A stretch of 64,000 nt of DNA from Morchella semilibera (taxonomy: Eukaryota > Ascomycota > Pezizomycetes > Pezizales > Morchellaceae): contig WBVU01000021.1 of the NCBI GenBank assembly GCA_009192285.1, positions 186,001-250,000 of the forward strand, in the 5' to 3' direction. Shown here one piece after another: positions 12,461-22,379 of this stretch (position 1 is its first letter; the number at the start of each line of letters is the position of its first letter). The notes below the pieces were generated by a model. It was given only the letters and a program-made list of their open reading frames with translations, did no database searches and was not told the DNA's origin. Both the position numbers and the translations under genes were made by a program.

Positions 12461-13637
12461 GTGTGGTGCGGAAATCTTATCTTATCGCGAGGGTCGCGAT
12501 CGTGCGAGTGATGATTTGTGAGTGGTGTTGGACCTAGCTAGGCTTGGTAACAATCACCGTATATCTGACCACATCCATATAAAATTCTAGGTAACTAAAA
12601 TCACCACACCTTCATCATCCACTTATCAGTGGATCTTTTCCCGATGCATAAAGTCCTTTGGGTCACCATCTAGCTCAAATTCGCAGTGGTTGCCTGAGCA
12701 TGCGAGGCACCGCGGCCGGTGGCTACCCGCTTGGAGAGGATCCCTCCCTCCCTCTTAATACGACCTGCTTTAGGATCTCGGAAGCTCACCTGTCACTTAG
12801 TATCACATGGTTAGCGAGAATGCCAATAGTCTAGTTGCATATCATGTGTCTGAAATTTGTGGAACACCACTCACTTAAGCAAGGCGGCCAATCTACTCCA
12901 CACCTCGAGCTCGCCCAGGCCACCCGCTCACCTTCAGATTTGCAACAACTCAGGTGACTTTCTGAGTTAGGGGGTGGGCTACGGTTTTGCGAGAATTTTC
13001 ATTCATACCGTTTTGTCAGTTCAGGCCCCTCCTTCAGGTCTCTTGTATCTCAACATACCTTCACTTCCAGCCAATCATCATGTGGACTACGACCTATTGG
13101 ATAATGCCGCGGAGGCTTACCTACTGACAATTACAGATATATTACAGCCACGGACGTGGCCGCTGGGGTCTGTAGTGCAGACATTGATGGCCGGATGCCG
13201 CAGTATATACGGAGGTACTTACTACATGTACAACCAAGTTCCCCCACAGCAAGCTTCGGTATTGCACCCTGAGTGAGAGATAAAATTCTTTCTCCTCACC
13301 CTTGCTTGTGAAGTTACAGCGCCACATGATAGTATTTGTGACTGATAGCGTGTGATAGATTAGCTGTGGTGATGGCCGGTCTGGGGAGAACGTGGTATAA
13401 CTGGGAGCCCAAGAGCATAAGGCTGTGGTAGGGTTTAAGTATATATTGACCTACGAGTAGCTTAGACCCGGGGGCGCAACTATATGGATTTGAGCCTACG
13501 TCCACCACCAACATAATCAGTCAGTCCAAGTATTTAGTAAGAGCACATAAAACAAGGCGCCGGGTAGCCTGGTCACCTAGCTATAGGGCCCGGTCCGGTG
13601 ATACGTGAACCCCTACACGCTCCTACCACGCTTTCTG
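12461..13637. other. Intergenic, no gene seen
   Basis: ORFs at 12974-13276 plus and 13142-13514 minus are short and unrecognised. Confidence 0.45.
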
Positions 13638-13741
13638 TACTCGCAACCTCATAGCGTTTCTGAACACCACCGCTATTACATGCCATATAAAGATGTAGTC
13701 TTGGCGGTTTTTTGTGTGTATGTAATATGAAATTGCGAGTA
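13638..13741. mobile_element. MITE, TACTCGYAA family, copy 2
   Basis: Bounded by TACTCGCAA ... TTGCGAGTA. The segment CATAGCGTTTCTGAACACCA aligns with the copy at 7491. The AT-rich centre contains GGCGGTTTTTTGTG. Confidence 0.55.
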
Positions 13742-14944
13742 TATTCATTTACAACATTTCTGTGCCTTTTCAAAAATGTTTCCCAGCAGTAACGGGGATC
13801 GGGCTGCGCGTCTCTAAATTCTTGATTTTTCGGGGTTAGGGTTGACGCATAAATCCTAATTCGATATTCAAGTCTTGATAGCCTGGTATTGCTTTTCTCT
13901 GGTATGTGTAACAAATTAGAATTAGAAATGTGAGGGGTCTTGTGTTCGCACTGGGAGATATATCCCTTCCTGATAGCGTCCGAATAGTATTTAAATTCAT
14001 GCCACCCATGGCCCACGCTCCGAGGCCATATTTAATAGCCCTAGTCCCGAATCATGGAAGCTGGAAGTAGTATGCTTACCCCTAGCTCTGTGTAGGCACG
14101 TAGAGTACTTCATATTTTCACACACCCCACCCTCCACGACTAATAGGGTATGACCAACTACATGTATATGGCTACCGAGCTGGTGTAGAACTGTAACATC
14201 TTGTCGATGGGCATAGTCGACAATTGAACAATGGTAGATTACCTGGTCGTCCTTAAGCTTTGCCTTAGATTTAAAGGCCTAGTATGATTGTTGAACAGAA
14301 CGAAACTTCTATACGGATGCCGAAAGGTTAAGCCGATCAATCCAAGCTGCGTACCGTAGCGCAGGGGGATCACTCTGTTCCTGGTAACGAATGTATAACT
14401 TTAATTGATTGACGCCTGAGACCCTGCTATTGAATAGAGTCTTTGTAGACTCTAGCTAAGTGTGTGGGAAATGGGAACGACGTTGGCGCGCCTACCCCCG
14501 CGTCTAGATGTGCGGCGCATCGGTTGTTACACCCTTGCAATTGCAGCCTGGTCACATTGAGTACTAGCATTCCCCGAGTGACAGTAAGAGTCCCCCGGCC
14601 ATATGTAATTATAGGGAAGAGTTCAAATAATCATATTTCTCTCTCACGGAAGAGGCTGTCAAATCGTATTATAAAACAACAGTGCCGCAGCCAAAGAAGT
14701 GTATGTTCACATGAGTGCTGGTAGAGGTCTAATCGTGGGTTGTGCAGTAGAGGACGTACTTACCATGGGGTTGATTTCATTGGGATTAAAATATTGTATA
14801 ACGAGAATGAGGTCTTTGATCGTTGCATTGGGTCTATTTTGCAAAGGACGCCATGCATAATCCGCCGTACTATCCCTAGCGTATCCCGCGTCCCTGTGCG
14901 AAAATAAGACCGCGGCGTCCTTTCACGCTGATCAAGTAGCTTGC
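13742..14944. other. Intergenic, no gene seen
   Basis: A telomere-like GGGGTTAGGGTTG is at 13835. A short hairpin (AGAGTCTTTGTAGACTCT) lies near 14437. No convincing gene. Confidence 0.45.
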
Positions 14945-15772
14945 TTGATATATTTAAAACCATTTTCGCATCCTCTATTCTCAGGAAGTACGGGAGTTTT
15001 AACATCATCATATCCCATAGCCACCAAATTCTCAGGAGATATCGTTTTCCCCCGGCGAAGATTTGATTACCGCGCCTCACCTCTAAGCCTCGTATTACCC
15101 CACCACAGCTCGCAAACCATGCATCACCAGCCACATTTCCGGTGGAAAGCATTATTCGTCTGCCAAGACAAGGCAATGAGTGATACATCTAATGGAGACT
15201 TCAATATTGGATATATTGATGGGCATCTCCCCGGCAATGTCTCCTCAACAGCGGCCGATACTCACAAAGCCACTTATCAGTTATATATTGCAATTGGGCC
15301 TAGAGAAACCGGCCAACTGCAAAGAGACGACAGCCATGGCCCTAATGGGGTATACGTATACCAGCTCCGGCAAGAAGAAATCAAAGAGCAGAAAGGGCTG
15401 ATACAAGACTTACTCAACCATGTGTGTGTGTTCTCTCACGTCGGCGTTATCCGGCCGCCAAGGACCCCGGCGGACCAGATCCCCGACATGCAGGAGGGGC
15501 GCCAAGACGTTCCTCTGCCAACCGAAGGTGCTAGGATCTCTGAGGTGGCAGTGGACAGGTCTGGTCCCCAGTACGGGTGTAGAGAGAGTCTGGAGCAGGA
15601 GCGGAGCGAAGAGCTGCCCCAGCGGTCGGAGTTTATTGAGTTTCCGGGGAATGGCAGGTCCTCAAGGCGGGGTCCGCTGGAGTTCATAAGGAACATTTAC
15701 AGTGCAACTAGGCGAAGGAGGCGGAGTACGGTAGAATCAAGTTGCGAGACAGCAGGGGTACAGGCCAACTAG
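14945..15772 (+). CDS. Hypothetical hydrophilic protein (uncertain)
   Basis: An open frame of 275 codons. If it is a gene, the internal ATG at 15177 is the more likely start. The 198 residues from there are charged and low in hydrophobics, with an Arg-rich tail (ATRRRRRST) near the C terminus. Composition from 15177 on looks more protein-like than the N-terminal part. I recognise no domain, see no TATA box close upstream, and found no homolog in the window. It could be a chance frame, because an equally long frame at 1718-2509 is clearly fortuitous. Confidence 0.3.
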   Translation: MIYLKPFSHPLFSGSTGVLTSSYPIATKFSGDIVFPRRRFDYRASPLSLVLPHHSSQTMHHQPHFRWKALFVCQDKAMSDTSNGDFNIGYIDGHLPGNVSSTAADTHKATYQLYIAIGPRETGQLQRDDSHGPNGVYVYQLRQEEIKEQKGLIQDLLNHVCVFSHVGVIRPPRTPADQIPDMQEGRQDVPLPTEGARISEVAVDRSGPQYGCRESLEQERSEELPQRSEFIEFPGNGRSSRRGPLEFIRNIYSATRRRRRSTVESSCETAGVQAN

Positions 15773-15957
15773 GTTCCACCTCTAGATGTCAATCTGCAAG
15801 TTTTGGCGCAAATAATCCTTGGTGCAGCGCAGTGGGGAGCGGAGAAAGAATTGCCAGTGTAATCGGTCTGGCCACTCACTTGATTTATTTCATACTTCTA
15901 TCTCCCTATTTTCATTTCCTTTCTGGATTGTTTGCTTTTTTTGCACACATACATAGA

Positions 15958-16042
15958 TACTCGCGGCTTCACGCAGCCGCTGTTAGATATCATACAAAAT
16001 TGTGGTCTTCACGGTTTTTTAGGCGTATGCAATATTGCGAGT
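15958..16042. mobile_element. MITE, TACTCGYAA family, copy 3
   Basis: Ends TACTCGCGG ... ATTGCGAGTA. The interior (TCTTCACGGTTTTTTAGGCG) resembles the copy at 13638. Short and diverged. Confidence 0.45.
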
Positions 16043-16412
16043 ACATCTAATTTAAATATAATCATTATTCACGACCGCGACTTCCCCATTTTAACGCAAC
16101 CCTCTTCCCCGCCCGCCTGCCTATTTTATTATTAACCACGTAATTCGGGTGTAGGTGTAAGTGAGAAGATTCCTTTCACTTTTTGGTAGCTGGGTGTCTT
16201 CTCACATATATATACCCCTACAGTTGAAGTACATGTATGTAGAGCGCATGCTAATGGTCGTGTAGAAGATGGAACGATTATTTTTGTCGGATTTGGAAAA
16301 GCTCAAAGTACGTAGACCTGGAGAATCTTATCTGCTCTCTAAGAATGAAATGATGCCTTATTATGTAAAGCCCCTATCCAAAGGTTTTCGTGAAAGCCTA
16401 AAAGCAGCTGAG

Positions 16413-16507
16413 TGGTGAAACCCATAGGTCCTCCACTAAAATATTTTATTACACCTTAACCACTTCTTTTTACCAATTCAAAAATGTGCAAAGGGCTTCC
16501 TTCTCCC
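16413..16507 (+). repeat. Dispersed repeat shared with 22768-22880
   Basis: The segment contains CCACTAAAATATTTTATTAC, a TTAACCAC block and AAAGGGCTTC in the same order as at 22768-22880. Non-coding. The family is unidentified. Confidence 0.6.
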
Positions 16508-16539
16508 AAGGGTCAAAATTTTTATCCCTGTTCATCATT

Positions 16540-16673
16540 ATAATTAGGGCCTGTTTGGAAACAGGCCATAACGGAGTTTTGACCCTTGTAAACTCCGTTT
16601 CAACGATCCTTTTGTTAGGGCTGGATCCTTGGAAACTCCATTTTGCCTGGTTGCCAAACGGGCCCTTAATTAT
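16540..16673. mobile_element. Foldback MITE, GGGCCTGTTTGG ends (hAT-like)
   Basis: The arms ATAATTAGGGCCTGTTTGG and its near complement (CCAAACGGGCCCTTAATTAT) bound a 134-bp element. Further pairing continues inward (CAGGC and GGAGTTT against AAACTCC and GCCTG). GGGCCTGTTTGG-like ends are typical of hAT-type MITEs. I could not identify an 8-bp target duplication, so the superfamily is tentative. Confidence 0.55.
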
Positions 16674-17049
16674 GTTGTGGTTCTACACTTTGAACCTGGT
16701 TCCAACTAGTTTGGGTGGTAATTGGCCCTGTCACGAAAACCTTTTAGGGACTTTAGATGAAGCGGGGAGAGTCCCGCTTCTTCCCATCATATCTACTCTA
16801 ATAGCTCGTCTTGCTACCTAATTATATTAATGACAACGTGATGTTTTGTTTGAATGTTGTAGTGTACTATGGAGAGTAGAACGAAGAGGCGCCTCTGTGC
16901 CATTATACCAGTCAAGTCGCACTCCTGAGCTGACACCTTAGCCCTAGGTACCGTCACGACTGGGGGATCTATATATATCTAAAACTCTTTTGCCTCATCT
17001 CCTTATGCATTTCCATATGCAACGTGAGTGTTCGCTTACCTATGGAAAC

Positions 17050-17173
17050 CCACCATACAACTCGAAAGATTGGCTGTGCATATGAGACCAAATACTGACC
17101 TACATCCTTCAACCAACCGTGAAGGAGGTAACCCCCTGGCCGGAGATAGCCAGTTTTCGGAGTTTTTGCGGTA
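17050..17173 (+). mobile_element. MITE family B (TACCGCAAAAACTC ends), copy 1
   Basis: This copy aligns with 21567-21703 over its whole length, including the shared block CCGTGAAGGAGGTAA and the right end GAGTTTTTGCGGTA. Its left arm (CAACTCGAAAGATTGGC) is more decayed. Non-coding. Confidence 0.6.
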
Positions 17174-17476
17174 TATGTATGCGAATGAAATGTAGGGGAA
17201 GAACTTCTCTTCTCATCATGTCTGAATGGCTCGTCTTTGCCTCTAAACTGAGGGCAGTATGACTTTCTGCTATACGAATGGATGACGACCATACCAAATT
17301 ATTGGAGTGGCGGTACTCCGACCGGACCATGGTGATAGATCGCGGAGGTGGTATGCAGGGGCACCGTCGAGGACCGGGATCCTGGATTAAGCACTGTGTA
17401 CAGTCACAGAAGGAGTATTGTGAGTCAGTCAGCCGGGTTGCACACCACACAATTAATAAACAAGTAGTAGTACCAG

Positions 17477-17653
17477 TACACCGTCTCTTGGCGAATACTG
17501 CCGGTTGACGATTCTGATTTAAACAGGGATTCCAAGTATATGTCGTAGGAGACAGCCAACCTGCGAGATCTCCAGTCCTACAATTTCCATTGGCCTAAAG
17601 TCCCCTGTTCGTGGACTGGCGGTGTTCGTCAAGCGACGGTGGACGACTGTGTA
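17477..17653. mobile_element. MITE family A (CAGTCGCTTGACGAATAC ends), copy 1
   Basis: A 177-bp element with inverted ends (left TACACCGTCTCTTGGCGAAT, right GTCAAGCGACGGTGG..GTGTA). It shares the interior AAAGTCCCCTGTTCGT and AGGGATTCCAAGTAT with the copies at 21286 and 22232. TA at both borders suggests Tc1/mariner mobilisation. Confidence 0.7.
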
Positions 17654-18195
17654 ATGCCTCAGTGCTCGTGATCGAGTTACTCAGGGGATATCTTGGCCAC
17701 ATGGAGCACACTACGGTCAGTTCTAGATCTCAAAAGAAGAGCCCGGGCCCAAAGGTCTGGTTGTTTTGCGTCTTGCCACCACCTATTCCTCTGCGCATTA
17801 AACCCGGGCCCTTACCCCGAGAACGGGTGCGAGGGTTAGAACCAAAATATGCAATAGAGATTTTAGGGCAAGCATCAACTTTGAGAAGTCCTGTTTGCCA
17901 CCAGCAACAAGAAAGTGATGGCTGGGCAGAGCGGCGCCACTCATACAAATAATCTGTCTCTTCACCCGAGTAGGACGTCACGTGGCTGCCACAAGCACCA
18001 CAACCGGATTCCAGTTGGCTCCAATAAACAAAAGTAGAACATCCTGGAAGTATCTATGCGCCAAAACAAAATCTATGTCGTCATTCTTTAGTCCTACACG
18101 AAATTACTTCATTCTTTCCACCGCACTAATATCTCATACAAAGCTTTAGCCCCGCCACATCCCATGAATAAAAAATTAAATGAAAAAATCCCCCC
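17654..18195. other. 3' flank of the 660-codon gene
   Basis: A tiny repeat with GGGCCCGGG-type ends (about 17739-17814) is the only structure seen. The long gene on the minus strand ends at 18196, so its 3' UTR falls here. Confidence 0.45.
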
Positions 18196-20178
18196 TCACC
18201 CCCAGAGAAGGCCTCCCCACGGGATAGACTCAAAAGACCCCTTTGGAAGGCGTCTGATACTCGCAAAAGACTCGATGACAAGGTAGATCCTACAAGCCAA
18301 TAATAAAAACACAAAAAGAAACAAGAAAGGTTTTAAACTTCCGACGTATAGCTTGGATAATAACTGTGACAAAGGGACTGCAAAAGACTCCCGTATATAT
18401 ATACGCGAAAGAGCCTTGCCTAGCTTTTCCTGTACATGTGACTTCCACCCTTCGCCACCATCGTAGTTGACAAGCCCGATCAGAATCCAATCGCATACGG
18501 TAGGGAATATTCCAACCACGATAGTTGATATCCGCCACAGCCAATTCTCAACTTTGGTTGGGAAGTAAAAATTCCACGCTATTGCGTGGAGTCCAGCATA
18601 GCAGAGGGAGGTGATAGCTATGATCAACGAATGGCGCGGGGAATGTATAGCAGTAGGTATTTCAGAGCTCGGGGGTTTTGGAGTTAGTAGATAGTCGAAA
18701 TTTAGCAATGGTATCCTTTGCCTCACTAGACATGCATCCCCAGGATGATCGGCCATCAATGCGGTAATCTCGGTCTGAAGATCCTCCGTGGCGAGAAGAC
18801 TAGCTGCAGAACGTAGGTTCTCGATATCCGTATGGTTTAGAACAGTTACCGGGCCGGAGGTGCGGTTAGTGCTTAAATTTCCTCTAATCCCTTGGGGGCT
18901 GCTCCTCGTAGCTGAAACCATAAGGTTGGGCAAAGATATTTTTAGGACCCGTTTGACAAGGAGTGTTTCATTTGGCAGAACGAACTGCTCACCAACATCA
19001 GGCGATGAGCTTACGGTAAGAGTACGAGGAATGATCCAAGCCTTCCAAGACCGGTGCACCGAGGTTTTGCTCGGAAAAAAGTATATCCGTCCTAATCGAC
19101 CAGGCCCAATAACTCTCGGGTTCATAGTGCCCTCGATGGTGAAGTCGTTCCCGTTGCCTGATTCTACCATCTCGTACTGTGATGCGCTGGGTCGAGAGAA
19201 AACATTACTGTCTGTTCTTCCATTTGCAATTGGTGACGAGCCTCTCGGTAGTATCCCAATACCAAAGGTTGACAGGGGCCCCTCTGAATGACGGGAAAGA
19301 AGGGTAACTATGAGACTTGCCCTTTTGAAACTCTTTATAACCGGTATAGGCTGAGATATATCGACGGGCTTTTCCCACCATATACCATATATCAGGAGAA
19401 GATATATTACGTGTATGGAAACGTGTAGCTCGATGAGAGGGATAGGTAGGCCCGTTGCCTTCCGTGCTACGCATTGTGCTAACATCCAAAGAGCCTGGAC
19501 GCAAATCAGGGCTTTAACAAACGGATCCGCCTTACTTTTATCCTCAATATCGTTTCTCCTTAGAATATCCTTGTATTCTGGTATTAAGTCGTGTTGTATA
19601 AGGAATAAAAATCCGTTGGGAGTTAGTATATTCGAGAACTGCGAGAATTCATCGGCTCTACCCACTGAGAGTCCACCCATGCAAACGAAGTATGCGCCCT
19701 TGATGCCGAGGGTATCTGCGGAGCTGCTTCCGACCCTACTACGCCATTCCCGGCGGAACTTTCGTGCCTCCTTATAGCCCAGACAAGCAATAAGCAGAAG
19801 AACTTCCGGAAAAAACATTCCGATAAGGAGCCATTTAGATTTGTATAGTAACCGCTGAGGTGCCGTTGCATTTGGGAACGTATTAATATGCAGGGCAGCC
19901 CATACGCATAGAAGCAGGGTCAATATCGAACCCTGGAGCAAGCCAAGAGTTCCACGTCCTTGCGGTTCTGGGACCCACCAGGGCTCAGTAACTGACTCTG
20001 GTTGAGATCTAACATCTATTAGGGCACCTTGTGCCTTGTGTGGGGCATCCCGGAGCATTGTATAGCACAATATAGCCTGTAGAAAACCTGAAGACGTCAC
20101 GTTCGAGTGCTCCCATGACATTCGAGCTATCGTTTGCTCCTCACTAATAACCGTATATTCACACAGCGTGGTGAACAC
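18196..20178 (-). CDS. Fungal multi-spanning membrane protein of unknown function (paralog 1)
   Basis: An intronless frame of 660 residues. Hydrophobic segments lie at about 77-99, 115-133, 222-240, 250-268, 515-535, 545-568 and 612-636, with a variable hydrophilic region at about 285-510 between the third and last groups. Diagnostic motifs in order are RGT (75-77), HINTFPN (97-103), GAYFVCMGG (161-169), DKSKA (213-217), QALW (228-231), GLPIPLIE (243-250), WWEKP (267-271) and a C-terminal SFESIPW. I recognise this as a family of uncharacterised membrane proteins widespread and often multicopy in fungi. The paralog at 32518-34389 has the same motifs. The N-terminal 65 residues have no counterpart there, and no clear signal peptide is visible, so Met20 or Met41 may be the real start. 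Two hairpin repeats sit within 650 bp upstream. No biochemical role is known to me. Confidence 0.85.
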   Translation of the reverse strand: MFTTLCEYTVISEEQTIARMSWEHSNVTSSGFLQAILCYTMLRDAPHKAQGALIDVRSQPESVTEPWWVPEPQGRGTLGLLQGSILTLLLCVWAALHINTFPNATAPQRLLYKSKWLLIGMFFPEVLLLIACLGYKEARKFRREWRSRVGSSSADTLGIKGAYFVCMGGLSVGRADEFSQFSNILTPNGFLFLIQHDLIPEYKDILRRNDIEDKSKADPFVKALICVQALWMLAQCVARKATGLPIPLIELHVSIHVIYLLLIYGIWWEKPVDISQPIPVIKSFKRASLIVTLLSRHSEGPLSTFGIGILPRGSSPIANGRTDSNVFSRPSASQYEMVESGNGNDFTIEGTMNPRVIGPGRLGRIYFFPSKTSVHRSWKAWIIPRTLTVSSSPDVGEQFVLPNETLLVKRVLKISLPNLMVSATRSSPQGIRGNLSTNRTSGPVTVLNHTDIENLRSAASLLATEDLQTEITALMADHPGDACLVRQRIPLLNFDYLLTPKPPSSEIPTAIHSPRHSLIIAITSLCYAGLHAIAWNFYFPTKVENWLWRISTIVVGIFPTVCDWILIGLVNYDGGEGWKSHVQEKLGKALSRIYIRESFAVPLSQLLSKLYVGSLKPFLFLFVFLLLACRIYLVIESFASIRRLPKGSFESIPWGGLLWG

Positions 20179-20240
20179 TAACTATTAAACAAGAAATTAG
20201 AATCACTCCCCCATTATGCTCACTGATGTAGAACCATGGA

Positions 20241-20390
20241 TAGACTACTTCCCTAGCCACCCGAACACCCCCCCCTCACCCGAGCACTCAACGCCAAAAA
20301 GAAAGGGTCTCCGCCGCAGCCGGTTTCTGAATCATTTATACCCAGCTTCTCGGGTGATGGGGGTGTTCGGGTGGCTAGGGAAGTCGTCTA
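20241..20390. mobile_element. Long foldback element upstream of the membrane-protein gene
   Basis: Two arms of about 42-44 bp (20241-20284 and 20349-20390) are almost perfectly complementary, for example CTTCCCTAGCCACCCGAACA against its reverse complement, with a 64-nt loop. The element ends in TAGAC...GTCTA. It lies about 60-210 bp upstream of the start of the minus-strand gene, so it may sit in its promoter or 5' UTR. It looks like a recently folded MITE, because the arms have barely diverged. Confidence 0.8.
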
Positions 20391-20662
20391 TATGAATAGA
20401 GAAGAATACAAGATGGGCGGGGACGAGCTTACCCAAATTATCAGGGGGTAGAATTTTGTCTTGGAATAGCTTGTGAGTCTAGGCCCAAATGTTCAAGGAC
20501 TTATAAGGGGGTTAATATTAATATATAAGGGCAAAGAGATAGGAGTGAAGAACGAGGATATCCGCGAGTTCCCCGGCTAGATTTCTGTGAGACTATAAGT
20601 CAGGCGTTTTGATCTGACGTCGATTCAAAATTCCCTGTTCGTAAGGTCCGGTTTCGTGATGT

Positions 20663-20813
20663 AGGGTGTTTGAGTGTAGAATGACACAGGGTTTTGACGG
20701 GTACTGGGTGTTGACGGATTGCAGGCAAAACTTGGCTTGGCTGTCTCTTTTGGCTTGTTCCGTCAACACCCAGTGTCCCTCAACACCCAGTGAACGACAG
20801 TACTCTACACCCC
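20663..20813. mobile_element. Foldback MITE with 54-bp arms
   Basis: The arms 20663-20717 and 20759-20813 pair along most of their length. The innermost 15 bp (ACTGGGTGTTGACGG) pair perfectly. The right arm also holds a tandem CAACACCCAGTG. No coding capacity. This is a second inverted-repeat element upstream of the 660-codon gene. Confidence 0.7.
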
Positions 20814-21285
20814 AGAGAGTCATAATATCCATTTCCGGCTAGGTATAATAAGGGCTATGAAGGTCTCGTCTTGGTGCCAAGCAGTGCCCCACCGTCGAGT
20901 GTGTTCGCGCGCCTGATCCGGAGACTTTCCCTAACTAAGTACTTGATAAAATCTTCTAATATGTGTCGCTCCGCGGTTGCTCGGATTCGCAGGCTATTTT
21001 GAGCTGGTGACAGCTTAAGCAGGTAGCTAACAGCTATTGATTGGCTCTATGGTTATCATAAACCGTTAAGAGCAACAAATATACCCAACTCAGTGCGTGC
21101 ACGGTCCAGGCTGTAAATTTGACGATTTCATCTAAGTGATATTCCCAGAAGTAGGGGGGGGGATTGTGCTGGTAGGAAACACCCCCGTTAGTTGTAAAGT
21201 ATTGATACAAAACGCCACGTTGAATTACCAGGAGCCCGCACCAACTATTGTTCATTCAACCCCCCCAAAGCCTGTAAGACTAAAG

Positions 21286-21457
21286 TACAGTCTCTCACAG
21301 TCACTTGACGAATACTGCCAGTTGACGAACAAGGGACTCTGGGCCAATAGAAGCTAGAGTTGACTGGAGATCTCGCGGCTTGGCTATTCCCTGCCATACT
21401 TGGAATCCCTGTGAATCGTCAAGTGGCAGTATTCGTCAAGCGACTGTGAAGACTGTA
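21286..21457. mobile_element. MITE family A, copy 2 (best preserved)
   Basis: A 172-bp element with about 42-bp inverted ends. The left arm includes CACTTGACGAATACTGCC. The right arm includes GGCAGTATTCGTCAAGCG and ends GACTGTA. TA dinucleotides at both borders fit a Tc1/mariner (pogo/Fot1-like) origin. No transposase is nearby. Confidence 0.75.
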
Positions 21458-21566
21458 TTTGTTAGTGTTGGTGCCTGGAAAGCCGAATACCTTCTACCCA
21501 TCTCAGACGCGACACTGATATCATGTCGTGTGGGGAGAGATCAATGCAGCTCAGGACTATTTGTGG

Positions 21567-21703
21567 TACCGCCATTACCCGAAAAATTGGCTATGGATAT
21601 GAGATCAAAATTGCTATAAGCAGACCTGATCTACGCCCTTCAATCAATCGTGAAGGAGGTAATCCCTGGCCGGAGATAGCCAATTTTTCGAGTTTTTGCG
21701 GTA
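21567..21703. mobile_element. MITE family B, copy 2
   Basis: A 137-bp element. The left arm begins TACCGCCATTACCCGAAAAA and continues TTGGCTAT. The right arm is ATAGCCAATTTTTCGAG followed by TTTTTGCGGTA. The arms pair over about 28 bp with a few mismatches. Copy 1 is at 17050-17173. Confidence 0.7.
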
Positions 21704-21793
21704 GTTGAGTTTCCCCGGAGTTACGTATGACATGTGGGATGGGTGAAGATCATTTCTTCTAGTATTCCCCGGCCTGGTGAGATTTGCAGAGTC

Positions 21794-21982
21794 GGGACCC
21801 CCCAGACTAGAGAGTTTGCGCAGATGGAGCCAGATCTATATTTCAATTATCTGATTGGCAGGCTTTGGAATCGGCACAAATCAAGTTTCCGAAAAATGGA
21901 GCTGGCTCCATTTGCGGAAAGTCTGTATTTGGTGAGGTGCAACGGCCACCAGACAACGACATCACCAAACCTAGGGGGTCCC
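21794..21982. mobile_element. Foldback element with GGGACCCCC ends
   Basis: The ends GGGACCCCCC and GGGGGTCCC are complementary. Inner arms (GCAGATGGAGCCAG and CTGGCTCCATTTGC) pair as well. About 189 bp, non-coding, seen once in the window. Confidence 0.55.
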
Positions 21983-22231
21983 AAATCTACTCGCGCCACC
22001 AGGGCAGGAGATAGATTCCTATAATCTGCATTTCATGCAACAGTGGTTCCGGCACCTGACAAATATCGTTCTTTCAGGGGATGGTCGAATGCAACAGGCT
22101 ACTATGAATGATTCCCATTGGCTAAGTAACCTTACCCATCTATTGCTTGAACTTTTACCTTGACGGGAACTCAGTAAGAACTGTTGCAACTACGGCCAGT
22201 GTCCCCAGACTTACCCCTACACTCGTAGTAC

Positions 22232-22379
22232 TACAGTTTTTTCACGAATACTATTAGTTATGAATAGGGATTCGAAGTATGGTAAGAAAAACTAAGCTAT
22301 GGGATCCCCGGTCCTAGGTTTCTATTAGCCTAAAGTCCCCTGTTCGTCAACTAGCGTCAAGCGACGGTGAGCGACTGTA
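22232..22379. mobile_element. MITE family A, copy 3 (left end decayed)
   Basis: The right end (CGTCAAGCGACGGTGAGCGA then CTGTA) and interior (GCCTAAAGTCCCCTGTTCGT) match the copy at 17477. The left end TACAGTTTTTTCACGAATAC is degraded. Confidence 0.65.

Noticed and set aside
18788-19291. Plus-strand ORFs antisense to the 660-codon gene
   Set aside because: They are shadows of the well-supported minus-strand gene. The same applies to the frames opposite 32518-34389.
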